NCBI GenBank assembly: GCA_947487155.1
Contig: CANKVS010000004.1
Coordinates: forward strand, 1-64,000
Source of the DNA: an uncultured Flaviramulus sp.
Lineage (GTDB): Bacteria; Bacteroidota; Bacteroidia; Flavobacteriales; Flavobacteriaceae
Direction of reading: 5' to 3'
DNA length: 64,000 nt
The translations under genes were made by a program, and so were the position numbers. How positions within the stretch are numbered: the stretch's first letter is position 1; the number at the start of each line of letters is the position of its first letter. Below are positions 1-9,008 of the stretch, in pieces. Below the pieces are notes generated by a model. The model worked only from the letters and a program-made list of their open reading frames with translations, was not told where the DNA came from and did not search any database.

Positions 1-135
1 ATAATAATTCAATTATTATACTAATTTATGGAAATATGTCATTGAACTTGTGTCTTCCGAACACTTATGTTTTTAAAACCTGACAGGTCTGCACATGCTA
101 TGATATTTTATTTTGATTCAATTATATTATTGTAA

Positions 136-181
136 AAAAAGGGCGTTTTATTACGGTTATTTCAGATGAGAAATGGTATTA
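136..181 (+). repeat. Left copy of 46-bp inverted repeat
   Basis: This 46-bp stretch matches the reverse complement of 8803-8848 at 43 of 46 positions, counted base by base. The three differences are at positions 8, 11 and 34 of the repeat. The two copies point towards each other and enclose the five genes at 261-8776. The core reads TTATTACGGTTATTTCAG, then GAAATGGTATTA. No open reading frame crosses it. The rest of 1-260 holds only AT-rich DNA, including a perfect 9+9 palindrome at 1-19, and no gene was seen there. Confidence 0.85.
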
Positions 182-260
182 TATAAAGGAAAAGGAGTAT
201 TTTAAAATTTAAAACGCTTGTTTTTATTTTATCAAACACCTATGAATAAATATTATATAG

Positions 261-1868
261 TTAAGGATTTACTGCTATTGGCCAACCAGGAAATTGTTCA
301 GAATCACCTTTAGAAACATCTGCATCTCTAGGCCAACACTCAAAAGTGACTTTATTATCTACTTTATTAAATCGTATAAACCCATAACCACCTCCGTTAG
401 ATCGGTTGTCTGGATTAGCATACGAATGCATTGTGATTTTGTTGTTGAAACCGTCTAGGTATTGCCCTGTCCAGAGTAAACGTTTATTATTATTTTTGCC
501 TGGTTTTTCGTTTTTAGGCCACCACCATCTACTATAAAAATTATTAACAATAGCTGGAGATAAAAATGCCCAAGGACCATCATCAAATTCGTCTATACCA
601 TGTTGCATCACTGTAGCTAAGTGCTGATCGCCAGCAATGTGAACTGCGTTTGCCTTTTTTATTGCTCTTAAGGCTTTGTTTCGTCCTGTTTGTGGCCATC
701 CGTTAGAATCTAAATCGGCATGCAATCTACTCTTTTTTCGTCCATGTAAATGAGCACCACCGCTAAACCCTGTTTGAGACAGAACAGCTTTCATTTTAAG
801 GCCTTCTTGTACTTCTGCCCATTGATTTAAAAATTCTAGTTGTCTTTCTCCTAAAAGTGTTAGTCCTTCAAAATCTATATCAGAAGGATTGTAATTTGGA
901 TCTGTAATATGGTCTGGTCGTGATCCCATTTTAGGAATTTTTCCTTTAGGACCAGATTTGAATTTACGATCTTCTATAATGGCAAAATCTATTTCTCCAA
1001 CAATAATATTGGTATAATAAACACCTATACCTTGTTGAACAGGAGTAGGATTGAATGGGTCTGGTAAATGTGCTGTTTGGCACCTTTCAACCATTTTTAC
1101 ATATCCGTCATGCCATATATACCCACCATCAGTTCCTTTTTTATCTGAAGCTTTTTTACCGCCTTCACCCCAAAAATTACCATGACCTACATCATGGTCA
1201 TCTGGAATAGTAATACAAGGTCTATTTCTAAAGACTTCCCTAAACTGCATTCCAAATTTTATCCATGCAGCAGTATGTTCTTTATGGTCGTATGACTGAT
1301 CTCCAGCAAAAAAAACAATATCTGGATTTTGATAATTAATATTTTTAACGATGTTTTCTCGTCCGCCACGGTCTTTACTGCTATTACAGGACAGAGCTGC
1401 CATAGAAATTTCCTTTTTTTCTTTAGGATCTTTCCTAATCATTCCTTCATAAATGGCATTTTTACCATGTTTAAGCCTATAATATGTATCTTTAGAGCTG
1501 TTCCAATTTTCTATTCGAAAAAGGCAAGACCATCCCAATTCGTTAACGTTTTGGGTTTGCACTTCTTCCCAACTGTTGTTGTTTTTTAATTCTAAACGTA
1601 TTTCCCTTGTTTCTTCTGGGTAAAGCGGAAATAACTGAGCAGAAAGCTTTAAAACATTATTAGAAACTGTGTATATGCCAAAAGCAATAACGGCATCTCT
1701 TTCCACTTTTAGGTTAATGATAGGGTTTTTTGCTCTATTCCACCAATCGTTTGTAGCTAGGGTGTCTAAGTTTTTAAAAGGTGCCTTCACATAAGTGATT
1801 TCCTTTTTTTTATCTCCGCATGAAAATGCAAGAAATAACAATATTAAAATTACAGTTAATTTTTTCAT
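261..1868 (-). CDS. PhoD-like metallo-phosphoesterase, lipoprotein
   Basis: 535-aa lipoprotein with signal and lipobox LAFSC at its N-terminus. The PhoD-type metallophosphatase signature is visible: AGDQSYDH near residue 189, DDHDVGHG near 225 and AGDQH near 412, which should supply the Asp/His ligands of the metal centre. PhoD-family enzymes hydrolyse phosphomono- or diesters. Here the gene is the last of a sulfatase-rich operon, 8 nt after the preceding sulfatase, so a carbohydrate ester is a more likely substrate than nucleic acid or phospholipid; that is inference. A second PhoD-like protein (16322-19048) lies in the same PUL but is much larger and has a Tat-like signal. The fold assignment is secure; the substrate is unknown, and action on sulfate or phosphate esters cannot be told from sequence. 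Confidence 0.8.
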   Translation of the reverse strand: MKKLTVILILLFLAFSCGDKKKEITYVKAPFKNLDTLATNDWWNRAKNPIINLKVERDAVIAFGIYTVSNNVLKLSAQLFPLYPEETREIRLELKNNNSWEEVQTQNVNELGWSCLFRIENWNSSKDTYYRLKHGKNAIYEGMIRKDPKEKKEISMAALSCNSSKDRGGRENIVKNINYQNPDIVFFAGDQSYDHKEHTAAWIKFGMQFREVFRNRPCITIPDDHDVGHGNFWGEGGKKASDKKGTDGGYIWHDGYVKMVERCQTAHLPDPFNPTPVQQGIGVYYTNIIVGEIDFAIIEDRKFKSGPKGKIPKMGSRPDHITDPNYNPSDIDFEGLTLLGERQLEFLNQWAEVQEGLKMKAVLSQTGFSGGAHLHGRKKSRLHADLDSNGWPQTGRNKALRAIKKANAVHIAGDQHLATVMQHGIDEFDDGPWAFLSPAIVNNFYSRWWWPKNEKPGKNNNKRLLWTGQYLDGFNNKITMHSYANPDNRSNGGGYGFIRFNKVDNKVTFECWPRDADVSKGDSEQFPGWPIAVNP

Positions 1869-1876
1869 CTTTTTAT

Positions 1877-3352
1877 TTAATATGTACCTTCTGGGATAGT
1901 AGTATTATAATTAGGATTTATTGTCACCCTATTTGCATTCATCGATTTTTGTAGTTCGTGTAATCTATTTTGAAGCGAAGTAGCAATTTCTGGATGTTTT
2001 AAAGAAAGATCATTCGATTCTGAAATGTCCTCAGTCAAATTGTACAACTCAACTGTATTGGTTTCATAAAATTCAATTAATTTCCATTTGCCTTGACGAA
2101 TAGCAGCTCCTGGTTCCCAACCGCTTCCATGATAATGTGGAAAGTGCCAAAATAATTCTTCTCTATCAAGTGATTTGTTTTTCTGTAATATCGGGCTTAA
2201 ATCTACGCCATCAATAGGAATTGTAGCATCTCTTTCTATACCTGCTATTGCAAGTAATGTGGGGTAAAAATCGTGCCCAACTACTGGTTGTTCACTAATT
2301 CTTGCTTCACCTAAATAATTAGAAGGCTTAATTAATAAAGGTACGCGAATACCGCCTTCGTAAAGCCACCCTTTTCCTGCTCGTAACGGTAATACTGCAG
2401 TTGGCGCTTTTTTATTTCTCTTTTTATATAAAGTTGTTAGGCTACCATTATCTGAAGTAAAAACTAATGTCGTGTTTTCATATAATCCTTTTTCTTTTAG
2501 TTTTTTAATTAAACGCCCCACATTGTTATCCATAGCGTAAACCATAGAGGCATATTTTGCATTAAGCTGACTTAATGTTGTAATACCATTTCCTTCTTTA
2601 CGGTAACTTTTTTCTTGAGATTCTACATGTTTAAGTTTGTCTTCAAATTTATCAATAAACTCATTATTTGCTTGTATTTTTTCATGAACAGTGTAAAAAC
2701 TTAGGTATAATAAAAATGGGGAAGAATGGTCTATAGTATCTAAAAAGTTAATAGATTCTGTAGTAAGTCTGTCGGTTAAATACTCATCTTTTGGCCCATC
2801 TTTTAATTTAGGGTTTTTATATGGCGGATAATAGCCTCCACCTCTAGGACCTCCTTTATCGTAGCCCCCTTTATTAATATCAAAACCTTGATTTTCTGGA
2901 TAATAGCCTTCACTACCTAAATGCCATTTTCCTGCAAAAAAAGTTTTGTATCCATTCGATTTAAACACCTCTGCAAGCGTAAGCTCTTTTAAAGGAAGCT
3001 CATGTAAATCTTCTGGAGTTGTTAGTTTTGTATTTTTAAGGCGAGTACCAGGAATCCAATCTGTAATACCTACTCTTGCAGGGTGTTTTCCTGTTAATAT
3101 TGCTGCTCTTGATGGCGAGCAAACAGAACTAGACGCATACGCATTAGTAAATTGAATACTTTCTCTACTTAAAGCATCAATATTAGGACTCTCATAAAAC
3201 GTACTTCCTGTATACCCTAAATCTTTCCATCCTAAATCATCAACAAGAATAAATACAATATTTTTCTTTTTTTCTTTAACCTCTTTTTTATCCGTACATG
3301 AGATACAAAAAACTAATAAAATAATTAATACACTTTTTATGTTTTTTCTCAT
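1877..3352 (-). CDS. S1-family sulfatase, lipoprotein
   Basis: Formylglycine-dependent sulfatase of the alkaline-phosphatase superfamily, expected to remove a sulfate ester from a glycan at the outer membrane or in the periplasm. The start chosen is the ATG at 3352, giving 491 aa with a compact lipoprotein signal (VFCISC); an ATG 24 nt upstream is also open. Seen in order: metal-binding LVDDLGW near residue 37, the maturation motif CSPSR with the nucleophile precursor Cys78, GKWHLG, and TSDNG. The region after GKWHLG is rich in Gly and Tyr (GGPRGGGYYPPY), probably a substrate loop. The gene lies 20 nt behind the sulfatase at 3397 and 8 nt ahead of the PhoD-like gene, so all three should be co-transcribed. 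The position of the sulfate that is cleaved cannot be read from the sequence. Confidence 0.9.
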   Translation of the reverse strand: MRKNIKSVLIILLVFCISCTDKKEVKEKKKNIVFILVDDLGWKDLGYTGSTFYESPNIDALSRESIQFTNAYASSSVCSPSRAAILTGKHPARVGITDWIPGTRLKNTKLTTPEDLHELPLKELTLAEVFKSNGYKTFFAGKWHLGSEGYYPENQGFDINKGGYDKGGPRGGGYYPPYKNPKLKDGPKDEYLTDRLTTESINFLDTIDHSSPFLLYLSFYTVHEKIQANNEFIDKFEDKLKHVESQEKSYRKEGNGITTLSQLNAKYASMVYAMDNNVGRLIKKLKEKGLYENTTLVFTSDNGSLTTLYKKRNKKAPTAVLPLRAGKGWLYEGGIRVPLLIKPSNYLGEARISEQPVVGHDFYPTLLAIAGIERDATIPIDGVDLSPILQKNKSLDREELFWHFPHYHGSGWEPGAAIRQGKWKLIEFYETNTVELYNLTEDISESNDLSLKHPEIATSLQNRLHELQKSMNANRVTINPNYNTTIPEGTY

Positions 3353-3396
3353 ATTACTCACTTTAAAGTAATTCATAACTATGATATAATAATTTG

Positions 3397-4989
3397 TTAA
3401 TTTAAAATTTCTTTTTCCACATCTGTTTTATTTATCCATCCAGCTTTTAATGTGGGATCACCTTCAATAAATCGTTCATAATAATTTCTCATTTTCTTTT
3501 CATTTTGAAAGGAATAATTATCAAATACATCGCCATTACCAAACATTCGTGGGTCTTTTTGCTTTTTTAAAATATTGAATAATTTGGTTTTTAATTGTTC
3601 TTTTACCGAAGCATTACTAGCATATTCAGCCAAGTTTTGCATACAATACCTATCCTTATTTAGATTATATAATTCTTCTAAAGGTCTTTTACCAAAGGCT
3701 AAATTCCAATAAAAATTATCATTAGGGTCGTTTCTTCGTTGGTTTAAGATAAAGGTTTTGGTAGGACTTGCATCACAATCCATATAACCTGTTTCTGGAT
3801 TTCCTGAAGGCCAAAGTTCTGGTTTAAAATTGTGCAAATAAAGCATACGCTCTTTTACAATTCTGCGAACGGGATAACCTTGATTATTAGGCCTCCCGTA
3901 ATCATGTCGCTCTCTTCCTATAATAGTAAAATTATCGTTAGGATCTACCATACCATCTTTTTCCGTTTTAAAAATATGTACAAGCGATTGCCCTGTGATA
4001 GGTTGCATTTTTAAACGTGCAGCAGGTATTTGTGCTACATCTAAAAAAGTTGGTGCTATATCTATAAAAGAAATATAATCATCAATTACTCTTCCTGGAT
4101 TTTTAATTCCTTTAGGCCACATTATGGCAAAAGGCATATGGTTAGATATTTCATATTTTTGAGCTTTCCCTCGAGGAAATGGCATACCATTATCTGATGT
4201 AACTACAATAATAGTATTGTCTAATTGTCCTATTTCTTCTAGTTTTTTCATCATGCGAGAAAGATGCGTATCAAAATACTCTACTTCATAAGCATAATCG
4301 AGCATATCTGTTCTAATGGTATCATTATCTGGCCAGAATTTAGGCACTTCATCAATATCAGATAAAGATTTCCCTCCTTTTTTTATACCAGAACCATATT
4401 CGTAATTTCTATGTGGCTCTTGACCGCCGTACCAAAAACACCAAGAATTGCCCTCAGGGACTTTACTTAAAAATTGATTAAAATTAGCAGCATAATCTAT
4501 ACTCTTAATACCTTTGGTAGGTGGTTTTGCTATTATGCTTTTATAAGGTTTACCTGTAAGCTCTCTTGCTTTACCGTCTATTACACCAGGATCTCCTGGA
4601 GCCCAACCTTTTCCTGTGTAACCTATTTGGTAGCCATAATCATTCAATTCTTTCATAAAACTTTTGAATTTTTTGGGGAATTTAGCAACATAATTTCCTG
4701 CCTCTTCTAATTGCCACGAATGCCTGCCTGTTAAAATAATGGCTCTGGAAGGACCGCATTTTGCGTTGGGAGTATACGCATCATTGAATAACAAACCTCG
4801 ACTAGCTACTTTATCGAAGGCAGGTGTTTTTATCCAATCGTAACCATAAGCTCCCATATATGGATAAGATGCATCATCTGCAATACAGAAAAGTATATTG
4901 GGTCTAGGTAATTTTTCTGGTTCTTTTTTACTATTACAACTTACAATGATTATAAGCATAATAAAGGTTGCTATATATGTCTTTACCAT
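3397..4989 (-). CDS. S1-family sulfatase, sulfamidase-like branch, lipoprotein
   Basis: 530-aa lipoprotein (IIIVSC). The maturation motif is CGPSR with Cys78, followed by TGRHSWQLEEAGNY. In place of the common GKWHLG it has TGKGWAPG, a variant I associate with the N-sulfoglucosamine sulfohydrolase-like branch of S1 sulfatases. VTSDNG and a C-terminal substrate-end region are present. The departure from GKWHLG sets it apart from every other sulfatase in the window. It lies 10 nt downstream of the GH36 gene, a spacing that suggests the two act on the same oligosaccharide: desulfation before or after alpha-galactose removal. The family is certain. The branch is a judgement from motif resemblance and does not imply a glucosamine substrate. 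Confidence 0.88.
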   Translation of the reverse strand: MVKTYIATFIMLIIIVSCNSKKEPEKLPRPNILFCIADDASYPYMGAYGYDWIKTPAFDKVASRGLLFNDAYTPNAKCGPSRAIILTGRHSWQLEEAGNYVAKFPKKFKSFMKELNDYGYQIGYTGKGWAPGDPGVIDGKARELTGKPYKSIIAKPPTKGIKSIDYAANFNQFLSKVPEGNSWCFWYGGQEPHRNYEYGSGIKKGGKSLSDIDEVPKFWPDNDTIRTDMLDYAYEVEYFDTHLSRMMKKLEEIGQLDNTIIVVTSDNGMPFPRGKAQKYEISNHMPFAIMWPKGIKNPGRVIDDYISFIDIAPTFLDVAQIPAARLKMQPITGQSLVHIFKTEKDGMVDPNDNFTIIGRERHDYGRPNNQGYPVRRIVKERMLYLHNFKPELWPSGNPETGYMDCDASPTKTFILNQRRNDPNDNFYWNLAFGKRPLEELYNLNKDRYCMQNLAEYASNASVKEQLKTKLFNILKKQKDPRMFGNGDVFDNYSFQNEKKMRNYYERFIEGDPTLKAGWINKTDVEKEILN

Positions 4990-4999
4990 GATTCTACAA

Positions 5000-7195
5000 T
5001 TAGTTAACTTTTGTTAATTTTAAAATAAGGCTGGTTAAAGGTTTTCTTAAGCCTACCTTTATTCCTACATTTATAAAAATATCAGCAGATATGTCTTTAC
5101 CATTAACTGTTATGAGTTGTTTCCCTTCATCTTTATTAATTTCTTCAACACGATAAATAGCTCCTTTTTCTAAACCTTGCATACGCACTAAATTTCTTTC
5201 TAATCGCCTATGGTATGCGTGACTATACACCATTAAAATAGCTTCTTTTTTATCTTTAGAAACATAATTAATGGCAGCATAACCATCATCATCATAAGGC
5301 GATAGTAATCGGTAAAGGTCTCCATGTTGAATAACATCGCGCACATCTTTATATGAGTTAATAGCTTTTTTAGCAAAATCTAAGTCTTTCTTCTTTAATT
5401 TATCAGGGCTTAACTCTATCCCTAATCGTCCAGCAAAAGCAACATCAAACCTAAATTTTAAAGAGGTTTCTCGACCAGTTTGATGATTAGGTGAATTTGT
5501 TACATGAGTTGCTGTGGCTATAGGTGGAAAAATATGGTTAGTACCCCATTGGATAAATATTCGTTCAAAAGGATCTGTATCATCACTAGGCCAAAATTCA
5601 TGCGTGTATTTTAATGCCCCATACTCTACTCTTCCTCCACCAGAAGCACAGGATTGGAATATTTTATTAGGATAATTTTTCGTTAACTTTTTATATACGT
5701 TTTCTAATCCGTGTGCATATTCTATCCATAAATGAGATTGCTTATTTGCTGATAAATATGTAGATCCAAAATTTTGTATATTACGGTTAGCATCCCATTT
5801 TACATAAGCAATTCGTGGGTTGTCTTTTAAAATATTATCAATTACGTTGTAAACAAAATCTTGAACTTCTGGATTAGAAAGATCTAATAAAGATTGATTT
5901 CTTTGCAAAAGTGCCTGCCTTTCATTACCACGTTGAATAATCCACTCTAGGCGATTTTCTGCCAATTCACTTTTAGGGTTCACCATTTCGGGTTCTACCC
6001 ATATACCAAATTTCATGCCTTTAAATTCAGTATAATCAATAAGCCCCTTAATACCATTAGGAAGTTTCTTTTTATTTACTTGCCAATCTCCTAATCCAGC
6101 TTTAGAGTTATTACGTGGGTGCATGTTTCCAAACCAACCATCATCTAAAACAAAAATCTCAACACCCATTGATGCAGCGCTATCTATCATAGACTTTAAA
6201 CGCTTTTCATCAAAGGTGAAATACGCCCCTTCCCAACTGTTTAAAACAATAGGACGTGTTTTGTTCCCATCTCTAAGGTTATATTTTTTTGCCCATTGAT
6301 GTAGGTTTATTGAAGCTTGATTCTTTCCTTTGTTACTATATGTAAAAATCAGTTTTGGAGTTTTAAACACCTCATCTGGAGCAATAGTATAAGACGATGC
6401 AAACGGGTTGATTCCAGCTATCATTTGGCATCTTTCTTGGTCATCAACTTGAAATGCCAATTTAAAATTCCCCGACCATGCCAACGAACCTGCAACAACT
6501 TCACCAGAATCTTCTAAAGCAGGCTTATTTAATGAAAGCATAAAGGATGGATTTTCATACTCTGTAGTACGCACCCCACGTTTAGTTTCTATAGTTTTTA
6601 TACCATTAGATAATCGTTCTTGAGTAATTTGCATTTCGCGAGCATGACTTCCGTAAAAATGCAATAAATGGTATTCTACAGCTTTAAACCCTAATGATGC
6701 CGATGCAAAATTATCAAGCCTTACGCTTGTTTTTTCTTTATGGTGTATTGTTGTCCACGCTTCAATAACATTATTTTGTTTATATCCTTTAAAATATAGA
6801 TTAACATAAAACGGTTTTTTTTCATCTTCTAAATGTATTGTAGTGGTTTGCACACCGTCGTTTAAGGTTTGCTCATGCGATTCATAATAAAGATCAGTAA
6901 CCAAAGTCCCATCGGCATGTTTCGCTATTAAGGCGACTTCATCAGATTGTCCATTTCCAAAACTGGGGTAAGCTTCATTAAATACAGGTGTTAAATGTAT
7001 TAAACCTTGGGTTGAAGATAGGCGTTTTCCATAATGAACTTGATGAAGTTTTTTTGCTTTATCTACTTTAAATATTAAAGAATTATCGTTTGTATTTATG
7101 TGTATAATCTGAGCATTTAAAGGCATTAAAAACCCAAAAACTAGAATTAACAGACTTAAAGTTATTTTTTTATTATTGCGTATTATATATGTCAT
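5000..7195 (-). CDS. GH36 alpha-galactosidase
   Basis: 731 aa, the usual length of bacterial GH36 alpha-galactosidases, with a Sec signal ending near NAQ. After an N-terminal beta-sandwich, the catalytic barrel carries LDDGWFG near residue 350, the nucleophile motif VKWDANR (Asp near 468), a CASGGGR loop, and SDDTD near 538, the acid/base region. Conserved WVEPEMVNP also fits. It should release terminal alpha-linked D-galactose with retention. It sits between sulfatases (10 nt from one, 78 nt from the other), inside the segment bounded by the inverted repeats. All family motifs are intact, unlike the second GH36-like gene at 23433. Substrate size and sulfate tolerance are not visible. Confidence 0.92.
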   Translation of the reverse strand: MTYIIRNNKKITLSLLILVFGFLMPLNAQIIHINTNDNSLIFKVDKAKKLHQVHYGKRLSSTQGLIHLTPVFNEAYPSFGNGQSDEVALIAKHADGTLVTDLYYESHEQTLNDGVQTTTIHLEDEKKPFYVNLYFKGYKQNNVIEAWTTIHHKEKTSVRLDNFASASLGFKAVEYHLLHFYGSHAREMQITQERLSNGIKTIETKRGVRTTEYENPSFMLSLNKPALEDSGEVVAGSLAWSGNFKLAFQVDDQERCQMIAGINPFASSYTIAPDEVFKTPKLIFTYSNKGKNQASINLHQWAKKYNLRDGNKTRPIVLNSWEGAYFTFDEKRLKSMIDSAASMGVEIFVLDDGWFGNMHPRNNSKAGLGDWQVNKKKLPNGIKGLIDYTEFKGMKFGIWVEPEMVNPKSELAENRLEWIIQRGNERQALLQRNQSLLDLSNPEVQDFVYNVIDNILKDNPRIAYVKWDANRNIQNFGSTYLSANKQSHLWIEYAHGLENVYKKLTKNYPNKIFQSCASGGGRVEYGALKYTHEFWPSDDTDPFERIFIQWGTNHIFPPIATATHVTNSPNHQTGRETSLKFRFDVAFAGRLGIELSPDKLKKKDLDFAKKAINSYKDVRDVIQHGDLYRLLSPYDDDGYAAINYVSKDKKEAILMVYSHAYHRRLERNLVRMQGLEKGAIYRVEEINKDEGKQLITVNGKDISADIFINVGIKVGLRKPLTSLILKLTKVN

Positions 7196-7273
7196 TAATT
7201 TGAAATAAATTAAAATTATGTATTTACATGACTTTCTCTAAGTAATACTTGCTATTTGTTTGCTTAGTTTATA

Positions 7274-8776
7274 TTATTTTAATACTGATGCTTTAGGAAG
7301 CGGCGCTTTGTTATCTTCTCTCCAATCTTTCAATTCTTTTAATAATTCTTGAGTTTTACTTACGTTTTCTTCGGCTAAATTATTCTGCTCTTTTAAATCG
7401 GTTTTTAAGTTATAAAGCTGCAATTCGCCGCTAATTAAATTCTGAATTAATTTCCAATCTCCTTTTCTAATAATAGAAGATGGTGGATTTTTACAAGTAC
7501 TGGCAATATGCCAAAAAAGTGGCGGGTGGGTTGTTGCTTTTCCAAGTATTTCTGGAACAAGGCTAGAGCCGTCTAAAACGCCATTAAAATCTTTAATGTT
7601 TGCTAAATCTAAAAATGTTGGAAAATAATCTAATCCAGAAATAGGTGTTTCTGAAACCCCTGCTTTAATCTTTTTAGGCCAATGTACAAAAGCAGGCACT
7701 CGTATACCACCTTCATATACTGTTCCCTTTGCTCCTCTTAACCTATAATTGGTACTTTGTATACCATTAAATCCATTATCTGAGGTGAACACAATAACAG
7801 TATTATCACTTAATCCTTTCTGTTTTAAAAAATCAATAATCCTACCTACGTTTTCATCTATAGATTTAATCATAGTAGCATATGCTGCAATTCTTTCTCG
7901 CCTAGATATACCCTGACCCGTAATGCTATCTCCTGCCTTAGCCATAAAATAATCAAACCATTTATTATTTTTAGCAACAGTTGGACGGTGAGGTGCATAA
8001 TAATTTAGGTTTACAAAAAATGGAGCATTGGAGTTTGCTTCCATAAAGGCCATCGCTTCATCGGTAAGTCTATCTGTAAGCCAATTATCTGTAGGTTTGT
8101 CTTCTATAAACGGATTTTTAAATGGTGCTTTGTAACCGCCACTTTCTGAAGCATATCCTTTGTTATAACCTCTAGCTGGATCACCCCACCAAGTACCACC
8201 TACATTTTTATGAAACCCCCGTTCTGTTGGATAGTATTTTTTTGCTGAACCATTAGTATGATTTTCTAACCAAGATAAATCGCCAGAGTCGGGTTGACTT
8301 AATTTCGCTTTGAAAGGGTAATTCTTTTCTGTTTCAGGGTAAGGTCCTACAATATGCCATTTCCCAATATGAATAAGTTTATATCCTGCCTTATTTAATG
8401 GGTTTGAATACAATGGAATATTTTCATCCACAGTCCATCTGGAATAAATGTTTTTATCTGCATCCTTTTTTTCTAAAACAGGAACATTATAAACACCTGT
8501 TCTAAAAGATTGTTTCCCTGTAAGTAATGCGGTTCTAGAAGGTGAGCACGTAGGGTACATATAAGCATTAGTAAATACTTTACTCTTTTTAGCTAGAGCA
8601 TCTAAATTAGGGGTTTCAAACCATTTACTACCCATAAAGCCTACATCTTGCCAACCCAGGTCGTCTGCCATTATAAAAATAATGTTTGGTTTTTCTAAAG
8701 TCTTTATTTCCTTTTTTGAAACACAACTTATTTGCAAAAATGTAAAAACAAGAATGCTTACTACTGTTTTTTTCAT
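7274..8776 (-). CDS. S1-family sulfatase, lipoprotein
   Basis: 500-aa lipoprotein (LQISC). Metal motif MADDLGW, maturation motif CSPSR with Cys77, GKWHIVG in place of GKWHLG, and FTSDNG. A long insertion around residues 130-210 carries TWWGDPARGYNKGY, of the same flavour as the Gly/Tyr-rich loop of the sulfatase at 1877, so the two probably recognise related sugars. It is the first gene of the five-gene segment 261-8776; the 232 nt upstream contain the right inverted repeat rather than another gene, so this cistron may have its own promoter or depend on read-through across the repeat. Confidence 0.9.
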   Translation of the reverse strand: MKKTVVSILVFTFLQISCVSKKEIKTLEKPNIIFIMADDLGWQDVGFMGSKWFETPNLDALAKKSKVFTNAYMYPTCSPSRTALLTGKQSFRTGVYNVPVLEKKDADKNIYSRWTVDENIPLYSNPLNKAGYKLIHIGKWHIVGPYPETEKNYPFKAKLSQPDSGDLSWLENHTNGSAKKYYPTERGFHKNVGGTWWGDPARGYNKGYASESGGYKAPFKNPFIEDKPTDNWLTDRLTDEAMAFMEANSNAPFFVNLNYYAPHRPTVAKNNKWFDYFMAKAGDSITGQGISRRERIAAYATMIKSIDENVGRIIDFLKQKGLSDNTVIVFTSDNGFNGIQSTNYRLRGAKGTVYEGGIRVPAFVHWPKKIKAGVSETPISGLDYFPTFLDLANIKDFNGVLDGSSLVPEILGKATTHPPLFWHIASTCKNPPSSIIRKGDWKLIQNLISGELQLYNLKTDLKEQNNLAEENVSKTQELLKELKDWREDNKAPLPKASVLK

Positions 8777-8802
8777 CTAAAATTATTTTGTATAATCCTA
8801 TT

Positions 8803-8848
8803 TAATACCATTTCGCATCTGAAATAACCGTAATAAATCGTCCTTTTT
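8803..8848 (-). repeat. Right copy of 46-bp inverted repeat
   Basis: Reverse complement of the element at 136-181, with 43 of 46 positions identical. It lies between the first sulfatase of the distal PUL segment (ends upstream at 8776) and the truncated sulfatase at 9009-9980. Confidence 0.85.
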
Positions 8849-8877
8849 CCTTTAAAGAAAAAAATCATCAATCTCTT

Positions 8878-8908
8878 TTACATTAATTTCAAACAAGAAA
8901 TGGTATAA
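8878..8908 (+). repeat. Degenerate third copy of the repeat core
   Basis: Matches 151-181 at 24 of 31 positions, with AGAAATGGTAT intact. It faces the right copy at 8803-8848, so 8803-8908 could form a long imperfect hairpin. No gene is seen elsewhere in 8777-9008. Confidence 0.5.
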
Positions 8909-9008
8909 GTTTCATATATTATTTTATCTATCTATGGTAATCTCTTAATGTATTATCTTAATTGTTTTAAACATAAACATTTTTTACCGTTTTAACATGA
9001 GGTTTCTA

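Noticed and set aside
1-19. Perfect palindrome of nine base pairs at the left edge
   Set aside because: Composed of A and T only, with no T-run and no adjacent gene end; likely chance in AT-rich DNA.
261-8776. Classical composite transposon
   Set aside because: Inverted repeats are present, but no transposase, integrase or insertion sequence is encoded between or beside them.
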